A DNA stretch of 7,121 nt from Actinomycetota bacterium (lineage in GTDB: Bacteria; Actinomycetota; CADDZG01; WHSQ01). The notes below the pieces were generated by a model. The model made no database searches. It saw nothing but the letters and a program-made list of their open reading frames with translations, and was not told the origin of the DNA. Positions 1-7,121 of the stretch are shown here, in pieces (within the stretch, counting starts at the first letter, position 1; each line of letters opens with the position of its first letter). The stretch spans positions 1-7,121 of the forward strand of contig JACDBF010000361.1 of assembly GCA_013695055.1 (NCBI GenBank), written 5' to 3'. The position numbers and the translations under genes were made by a program.

Positions 1-755
1 AGGCCGATCTCTTCGAGAAGGTCGCCATCGAAGATGTCCGCCACCTCGAGCATGCTCGCTATCTCCGCTGGTGGTCGTTTGACGACGGCAAGAGGATAGG
101 CCTCCAAGGAGAGTTCCCAGCCGCCCACAGCCACGCCCTTACCACCACCATAGCTCGGCTCGCAGAGACCCTGCCCGAGCACCCCGACCAGGACCCCGAT
201 CCCTTGTTAGCCGAGGACTCGGTCGCCCGGCGCCGGGCCGATGCCCTCTGTCTCATGGCGCAAAGCTCCATCGCAGAGGGCTCCGAGTCACACAGGGCGA
301 CGGTCGTGGTCCATACCACCCTGGAAAGCACCGACAGAGGCCGGGAGATCTCAGGCGGCCCGGTCATCCACCCCGAGGTCTATAGGCGCCTTGGTTGTGA
401 CGCCCGCCTCCAGTTCGTCTTGACCGACCGCAACGGAAACGCCTTAGGCATCGGCAGGAGGTCTCGCAACATCCCTACCTGGCTCATGCATGAGCTTCGC
501 TTCAGGGATCGAGAGTGCACCTTTCCCGGGTGTCAGATGACGGCCTTCTTGCAAGCTCATCACATAAAGCACTGGGAGGATGGGGGCGCCACCGATCTAT
601 CAAAACTCGTGCTCACCTGCTACTACCACCACCGCCTGGTCCACGAGCACGGTTGGGACGTGCGCCTGATCGATTCGGTGGCCCAGTGGATGAGGCCCGG
701 AGGCGAACGCTTCCATCCGGGCCCCGATCCCCCTCGGCTTGCGGTGGCGAGCTGA
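1..755 (+). CDS. DUF222/13E12-type HNH endonuclease domain protein, 5' partial
   Basis: The reading frame is open from base 3 at the left edge to a TGA at 753-755, giving the last 250 residues of a longer protein. The early part (RYLRWW...GLQGEF, fragment residues about 19-40) resembles the end of the DUF222 domain that precedes HNH domains in actinobacterial 13E12-repeat proteins. The HNH domain spans about residues 165-220: CTFPGC (Cys172, Cys177), AHHIKHW (His186-His187), a downstream Cys206, the HH pair 209-210, and the LVHEHGW ending typical of the family. The Cys residues probably bind structural zinc, and the His residues the catalytic metal. The usual Asn of the 'DNLV' position appears to be Lys201. 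These proteins are abundant and often multicopy in actinobacterial genomes; their biological role is poorly defined. The gene uses ATA, AGG and TTA codons noticeably. Family assignment is firm, function is not. The start lies outside the window. Confidence 0.9.
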   Translation, partial: ADLFEKVAIEDVRHLEHARYLRWWSFDDGKRIGLQGEFPAAHSHALTTTIARLAETLPEHPDQDPDPLLAEDSVARRRADALCLMAQSSIAEGSESHRATVVVHTTLESTDRGREISGGPVIHPEVYRRLGCDARLQFVLTDRNGNALGIGRRSRNIPTWLMHELRFRDRECTFPGCQMTAFLQAHHIKHWEDGGATDLSKLVLTCYYHHRLVHEHGWDVRLIDSVAQWMRPGGERFHPGPDPPRLAVAS

Positions 756-803
756 TACAGAACGCATGGCCGGGTAATGGGGTTCTCCTTTGAGGGCGCC
801 CGC

Positions 804-809
804 TAGCAT
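804..809 (+). promoter_or_regulatory. candidate -10 element for a leaderless lipoprotein transcript
   Basis: TAGCAT fits the actinobacterial TAnnnT -10 pattern and ends six bases before the GTG at 816, which is the spacing expected if transcription starts on the start codon itself. No well-spaced Shine-Dalgarno sequence precedes that GTG: AGG abuts it directly. No convincing -35 hexamer is seen at 16-18 bases upstream, so this is only a candidate. Confidence 0.3.
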
Positions 810-815
810 CCAAGG

Positions 816-1565
816 GTGAAGGCGCGCTGCATCCTGCCGGCCGGTCTCCTTGTGCTCGCCGGTTGCGCTCTCTCCGGCAGCCCTGAGGCCGTCCTCACTC
901 CTAGCCCGACCCCGCAAGCCTCGCCGTCGCTTGCGTGCAGCAATCAGCAAGACATCCTGGCCGACGAGTCCGCCCGCCTCCCGGGCCCGAGCGTAGACGT
1001 CGATGGAGACGGCCAGCGTGATGAGTTGTTTGTTGCCGCCGATCCCGCGGCCCCCGCGGGGTGCGCCGCGTTCGTCGGGGCCGAGACCGCTTCGGGGACG
1101 CTGTCCGTTCCAATCGCCGACGACATCATCTCCTTTGAGCTCGGGCTCCCGGTGATCAACTCGGCACACGCGATCGACAACCGGCCGGGGGCCGAGGTAG
1201 TGGTCGACATCGCCGCGGGTGCGTCGGCGCAGTTCGTGGGCGTCTTCACCGTGCGAGAGGGGGAGCTCGTACGCGTAGAGATCGAGGGCCAACCCTCGCC
1301 GGCGGGGGGCCTGATCTCCTACGGGGGAAGCGTGGGGCATCTTGCGGCGGTGGATTGCGCGGGACCGGCCCGGGTCGTCCTTTCCAATGCCCGGCCGCGC
1401 GGCCGCAGCTATCTGATCACTCGCCGTTTCTATGACGCTCAAAAGGCCGTGTGGTTGCTCGAGCGAGGTGCGGGCACAAGATTGCAGGTGCCGTTCCGGC
1501 GCATCGGATCCTTCCCCGAGTTCTCCGCCGGTCCTTTCTACGGTTGCGCACCGAGCGAAGGCTGA
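816..1565 (+). CDS. putative secreted lipoprotein with an FG-GAP/VCBS-like calcium-loop motif
   Basis: A 249-residue protein starting with GTG. It begins with a short lipoprotein signal peptide: Lys2 and Arg4, a hydrophobic stretch at 6-15 and the lipobox LAGC at 14-17, so Cys17 is the predicted lipidated residue after cleavage. A Pro/Ser/Thr-rich tether follows (about 22-39). The mature domain contains DVDGDGQRDE at 61-70, a Dx(D/N)xDG calcium-binding loop like those in FG-GAP, VCBS and dockerin repeats. A looser, similar segment (PGAEVVVD...FVGVFTV) follows at about 124-147, so a small beta-propeller-like or single-blade fold is plausible. Four further Cys (41, 83, 181, 244) could form two disulfides outside the cell. 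I do not recognise a named family. It lies 60 bases after the HNH gene and 48 before leuS, on the same strand, with no terminator seen; co-transcription with leuS is possible but unproven. Confidence 0.82.
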   Translation: MKARCILPAGLLVLAGCALSGSPEAVLTPSPTPQASPSLACSNQQDILADESARLPGPSVDVDGDGQRDELFVAADPAAPAGCAAFVGAETASGTLSVPIADDIISFELGLPVINSAHAIDNRPGAEVVVDIAAGASAQFVGVFTVREGELVRVEIEGQPSPAGGLISYGGSVGHLAAVDCAGPARVVLSNARPRGRSYLITRRFYDAQKAVWLLERGAGTRLQVPFRRIGSFPEFSAGPFYGCAPSEG

Positions 1566-1613
1566 TAAAGCGCACGGAGAGATTGAGAAAACGCAGGCTT
1601 TAGGGTTGTCCCC

Positions 1614-4090
<2,477 letters not shown>

Positions 4091-4094
<4 letters not shown>

Positions 4095-5329
4095 AACATC
4101 TCTGGGCACCAGGGCGCGCGCTCGGTCCGAAACATCGTGTCGGCTCGCTCCATAGCGCCGGCAGTGAGCTCGGTTGCCGCTCCGGCTCGGTTGATCTCGC
4201 CGAAGCTCACGCCTCCCAGATAGGTCGAGGCCAGGTCCGCCGTGTCGATCATGATGTCCGGCCGGTCGTCGGATCGTTCAACCACGTTCCCCTGTTGTCC
4301 CGAGGTGAGCTTCCAACGGCCCTTGTTCCACGAGCAGAAAGCGTCTTCGACCTCCAGTACGAGCGATCCGGGGACCGCGTAGGAGCGGCCTTCGAGCGCT
4401 TTTTTGATATCGACGATCCGCAGCCATAACCCATCCTGTAGCAAGAAGCGCAACCGTCGCGCCTCGGACAGCATCGTCAGCAAGGGAGTGTCGGCCGGTT
4501 CAGCGTCCGCCTGAATGCGAGCCACGAGATCGAGCGAGAAGAGAAAACGCCATATCTCGCGGGTTGCAACCGGCGACGTGCCCATGACTTCGATGACGCG
4601 TGCATGACCGGTGGGAAGGCCTTCGGAACCCCACTTCGCATGTATGCGATATATAGCGAAGGCCTCCGTGCGACCCTCTAGCTCGAGCGCAACGCGCCAC
4701 TGCGGGCTGTCCCCGTCCCTCCGCTGCGGTGGATCGTGCAGCGTGTGGTTCTTCCACCACGCTGCCGACCGCCGGTACATCCCGGGTGTCTGGGCGCACA
4801 CGCGCTCGTAGACCGGCGGAAGAGACTTCAATGCCTCATCCGAGCTGAGCATCACCAACTTGCCTTGGCGACCGGAGTCGTTTCGAAATTGGGCGCGGTT
4901 GCCCTCGATGTCGATGGTGGCCTGCCGGGTGGCGACGCCGTACCCGTAGCGACCGTAGATGCTGCTCTCCGAGCACCACAGGACCGCGAGCGGCTCGTCC
5001 CACGCGCGCAGGTCGTCTAGCTCCTTACGCATCAATGCAGTGAGGACTCCTTGCCTGCGATGGCTCGGGATGACGCCGACCAAGGTCACGCCCGCGGCGG
5101 GCAGCTCTCCCCCCGGCACCGTGAGCTCGAAACGAAAGGCGCCCGACGCTCCCACAGGAAGATCACCGTCCTTGGCAAGCAGCATGCGGTGAGGTTCGAC
5201 GATCTCGTTGACACGCGCTTCGTCCGCGTCGTCGACGTGTTCGGCAAATGCGGCTTCGCCCGTCTCCAGGAACGAACGGAGATCGGATCTTTCGCAGTTA
5301 TGCACCGAGATGGCCATGGCTCGTCCCAT
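4091..5329 (-). CDS. Eis-family GNAT N-acetyltransferase
   Basis: A 412-residue protein (from the ATG at 5329) of the Eis family, close to the 402 residues of Mycobacterium tuberculosis Eis. The N-terminal GNAT domain (about 5-140) carries the acetyl-CoA loop VGVIPSHRRQG at 84-94 and IYGRYGYG, whose Tyr130 matches the Eis general acid Tyr126. A second GNAT-like domain (about 150-295) and a C-terminal sterol-carrier-like domain (about 298-412) follow. The protein ends in ...PWCPEMF; in Eis the terminal Phe carboxylate takes part in catalysis, and that ending is kept here. Known Eis enzymes acetylate amines, including aminoglycosides and peptide or protein lysines; the substrate here cannot be inferred. 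The start is uncertain: GTG at 5356 (421 residues) and ATG at 5317 (408) are in frame, and none has a strong ribosome-binding site. The shorter forms fit the family better because the first beta strand begins at AISVHNCE. It converges on leuS and diverges from comEA. Confidence 0.92.
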
Positions 5330-5379
5330 TAGTCGTCGCTTGGTGGCGCGCGTCACTCTGCAGGCGCGCCGGGCGGACC

Positions 5380-5385
5380 ACTATA
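5380..5385 (-). promoter_or_regulatory. candidate -10 element of the Eis-like gene
   Basis: On the minus strand this reads TATAGT, one base from the TATAAT consensus, in the short spacer between the Eis-like gene and comEA. It would start transcription near 5373, giving a 5' leader of roughly 17 to 56 bases depending on the true start codon. No good -35 hexamer is seen at 16-18 bases. The same bases read CTATAC on the plus strand just before the comEA GTG, so divergent promoters may overlap here. Confidence 0.3.
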
Positions 5386-5391
5386 CGCGCC

Positions 5392-6052
5392 GTGTCCGAG
5401 ATCTTGATTACGAATACCTGGCGCGACAAGCTCGACGTGCTCGCCGGCCGGCGACGCGACGCGTTTCTTATCGCTGCCTTGATTATCGTGGTGTCGGTGG
5501 TTGGGATGGTGCTGTGGAGCCGCGGGTCGGCGCCGCGCATCGCTCCGCCTGCAACGGTTCCCGACGCGTTTGCGTCCCCGCCCCCCGGAAGCGTCGTCAC
5601 GCCCTCCCCTGCGGCTTCCTCGCTGGCTGGTGCATGTCGCCGGCGCGGTACGCCGTCCGGGCCTCTACGAGATGCCGCCGGACGCGCGCGTGGCCGACGC
5701 GGTGCAGGCCGCCCATGGCCCGAGCCGCGCCGCCGACCTCGACTCGCTGAACCTCGCCGAGGCCCTAGTCGACGGGTTGAAGGTCGAGGTGCCTCGCAAA
5801 GGACAGACGCCGGTGACTTCGGCGGTCCCCGGCCTTCCTTCGCCGGCCCCCAGCGCTGGGCCGATGGTCAACCTCAACACCGCCGATCAGGTGGCCCTGG
5901 AAACCATCCCCGAAGTCGGGCCGGTCACCGCCGCCGCCATTCTCGAGTACCGGGAGCAGGTCGGTTCTTTCACCTCGATCGAGGAGCTCTTGGAGGTGAG
6001 TGGTGTTGGCCCGGCGACCCTCGAGGCCATGCGCCCCTTCGTGACTCTATGA
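5392..6052 (+). CDS. comEA: ComEA-like competence DNA receptor, interrupted by an apparent +1 frameshift
   Basis: ComEA is the membrane-anchored protein that binds incoming double-stranded DNA in natural transformation and passes it to ComEC. Two frames are needed to read it. From the GTG at 5392 the first frame gives MSEILITNTWRDKL, then a transmembrane helix (residues 25-42, FLIAALIIVVSVVGMVLW) and a Pro/Ser/Ala linker. The frame one base later then gives the SLBB-like domain (VHVAGAVRRPGLYEMPP onward, about residues 80-138 of the joined product), a Pro-rich spacer, and the helix-hairpin-helix domain (VNLNTADQVALETIP... and VSGVGPATLEAM, about 159-219) ending at TGA 6050-6052. Joining them needs a one-base skip between about 5575 and 5631 and gives 219 residues, a normal size. 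The second frame cannot supply the anchor because it is closed by a TGA at 5480-5482. The GTG is only 63 bases from the divergent Eis-like start and lacks a clear ribosome-binding site. The family call is secure; whether the gene is functional is not. Confidence 0.85.
5575..5631 (+). other. region holding the comEA frame break
   Basis: Upstream of this stretch the ComEA signature is in the frame of base 5392; downstream it is in the frame one base later. Two spots could account for an extra base. One is the six-C run at 5581-5586, where dropping one C gives a linker reading SPPPEASSRPPLRLPRWLVHVAG. The other is the repeated CTGG at 5623-5630, where dropping one G gives PAASSLAVHVAGAV. Both joined proteins look acceptable, so the exact base cannot be fixed from sequence alone. 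At the C run the frame reads CCG CCC CCC GGA. Confidence 0.7.
6049..6052 (+). other. ATGA stop-start overlap of comEA and comEC
   Basis: The comEC ATG (6049-6051) overlaps the comEA TGA (6050-6052). No convincing Shine-Dalgarno sequence lies in the preceding bases, so comEC translation probably depends on ribosomes finishing comEA. This makes the correct reading frame at the end of comEA relevant to comEC expression. Confidence 0.8.
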
Positions 6053-7121
6053 CGCCGGCGCTTGGACGCGTGTGGCTTGCGGCCGCAGGCGCCTCGCTCG
6101 GAGCGCTCTATGGATGCGGTCACCAACCGGGGTGGCTTCCGATCCTGGCCCTGGTGGCGGGGGCCGGGATGTTGCTCCGACGCCGGGCCGCCGTCCGCCT
6201 TGTCGGAGTGGCGGCCGCCGCTTTCGCGTTCGGCTCGATCGGCTCGATGGCCCGCTGCGAGCCCGAGGGCGTCCTCAGCGTGCTGGCCGCACGAGTGCCG
6301 GCCTGCCGGGCTACGGGCCACATCCTGGAAGCGGCCGGGGGGCTGGGAACGCTCGCGGCGCTCGAGTGGATCGATTGCGAGGGTTTCGTAGCCCTGACCG
6401 GCGCGGGCGTGGTCGTGTTGGACGGCGACATCGCCGAGGCCGGCGCTTCGTTTTCCGCCCGCGGATGGCTGATTCCTCTGGGGACCGACTCCTTCGACCG
6501 TGCTCGACGGCGTTTGGGCGCCCATGCGCAGCTCGACGCGGTCGCTCTGGCCACGCGACCTCCGGGTTCAGGCCCCCTGGCCCTTGCGGCTCGTATCCGA
6601 GGCGGCCTTCGGACCGCCACCGAACCGCTCGACGAGCGCAGCGCCGCCCTCATGCGCGGCCTCGCGATTGGGGACGTGGCCGCTCTCGACGAGGGCACGA
6701 TCGAGGTGTTCAGACGCTCGGGGCTATCGCATCTGCTGGCCGTTTCGGGAAGCAACGTCGCCATCGTGGTCGCATCCGTGAGCTCGCTGGCGGCCCGCCT
6801 GGGTCTTCGAGCGCGGCTTTTCCTCTCGAGCCTTGCGCTTGGGCTGTTCGTGTTGATCGTCGGCCCGGACCCCTCGGTGCTGCGGGCGACGGCCATGGGT
6901 GGCATCGGTCTCGCGGTCATCGCTTTCGGGGCGCGCGCCGAGCCTCTGCACGCGCTCGGAATCGCCGTCACCGTGGTCGTCCTTCTCCGGCCCGGCCTCG
7001 TCTACTCGGTCGGGCTCCACCTCTCGGTCGCCGCCACCGCCGGCATCGTGCTGTGGACGCGCCATCTCGGCGCCGGGCTCTCGTGGATGAAGCCGCGTCT
7101 CTTGGGCCTCGCCCTGGCCGC
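6049..7121 (+). CDS. comEC: ComEC/Rec2-family DNA uptake channel, 3' partial
   Basis: The frame is open from the ATG at 6049 to the right edge, giving the first 357 residues of a polytopic membrane protein that would carry single-stranded DNA across the cytoplasmic membrane during transformation. Hydrophobic segments lie at about residues 8-22, 31-47 and 52-70. They are followed by a soluble, probably extracytoplasmic region (about 71-200) resembling the OB-fold/DUF4131 part of ComEC. The competence domain then starts with ERSAALMRGLAIGD, leading to the hallmark HLLAVSGSN at 228-236. More membrane segments follow, with LRATAMGGIG near 278-287 and the family-typical VGLHLSVAATAGIVLW near 321-336. 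Cys70, Cys86 and Cys110 lie at or in the outer loop; B. subtilis ComEC has a disulfide in its loop, so one may form here. The C-terminal part, including any metallo-beta-lactamase-like domain, is outside the window. In related genomes holA and rpsT often follow. Confidence 0.95.
   Translation, partial: MTPALGRVWLAAAGASLGALYGCGHQPGWLPILALVAGAGMLLRRRAAVRLVGVAAAAFAFGSIGSMARCEPEGVLSVLAARVPACRATGHILEAAGGLGTLAALEWIDCEGFVALTGAGVVVLDGDIAEAGASFSARGWLIPLGTDSFDRARRRLGAHAQLDAVALATRPPGSGPLALAARIRGGLRTATEPLDERSAALMRGLAIGDVAALDEGTIEVFRRSGLSHLLAVSGSNVAIVVASVSSLAARLGLRARLFLSSLALGLFVLIVGPDPSVLRATAMGGIGLAVIAFGARAEPLHALGIAVTVVVLLRPGLVYSVGLHLSVAATAGIVLWTRHLGAGLSWMKPRLLGLALA

Noticed and set aside
794..801. GGGCGCCC palindrome upstream of the lipoprotein gene
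   Set aside because: Eight bases with no spacer are expected by chance in GC-rich DNA. It lacks a T-tract, and no operator role can be supported.
1544..1569. TTGCGC ... GATAAA as a leuS promoter
   Set aside because: The spacer is only 14 bases, too short for a normal -35/-10 pair, and it overlaps the end of the lipoprotein gene.
5501..6052. Reading comEA as a separate gene starting at TTG 5501
   Set aside because: Its first 40 residues (MGWCCGAAGRRR...) have no signal or membrane segment and do not look like ComEA, while the overlapping frame supplies a proper anchor. A frame break explains the data better.
6120..6971. 283-codon minus-strand open frame opposite comEC
   Set aside because: The plus strand carries clear ComEC motifs; the antisense product is a low-complexity Arg/Ala/Ser-rich sequence.

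Overview
This window is GC-rich DNA from a bacterium, most likely an actinomycete (Actinomycetota). Three things point there: a DUF222/13E12-type HNH endonuclease gene, an Eis-type acetyltransferase, and leuS lying close to comEA-comEC, a neighbourhood I recall as common in that phylum. The exact lineage cannot be read from this sequence. Gene density is very high: no gap between genes exceeds about 60 bases, and no tRNA, rRNA, CRISPR array or insertion sequence was seen.

Layout from left to right. (1) The 3' part of a DUF222-HNH endonuclease gene enters from the left edge and ends at 755. (2) A secreted lipoprotein gene (816-1565) has a clear lipobox and an Asp-rich calcium-loop-like motif. 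(3) leuS (1614-4094) encodes a complete leucyl-tRNA synthetase. (4) On the opposite strand, an Eis-family N-acetyltransferase gene (5329 to 4091) converges on leuS; the two stop codons share one CTAG palindrome. (5) Diverging from it is the comEA-comEC pair. comEA (5392-6052) encodes a membrane-anchored DNA-binding protein but is split over two reading frames. comEC (6049 to the right edge, incomplete) encodes the DNA-uptake channel and overlaps comEA by ATGA.

How the genes relate. comEA and comEC form the membrane and DNA-receptor part of a natural-transformation machine and look translationally coupled. leuS is a housekeeping gene. The Eis-like gene sits inverted between leuS and the com genes and looks like an insertion into a conserved neighbourhood. 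The lipoprotein and the HNH protein have no evident functional link to their neighbours.

The strongest unusual signal is the comEA frame break. The membrane anchor is encoded in one frame, while the SLBB and helix-hairpin-helix domains are encoded in the frame one base later. The upstream frame stays open, without a stop, straight into comEC. This could be a sequencing or assembly error, a mutation, or +1 recoding at a run of C. I found no clear sign of a previously undescribed system; most of the window is ordinary chromosomal sequence.
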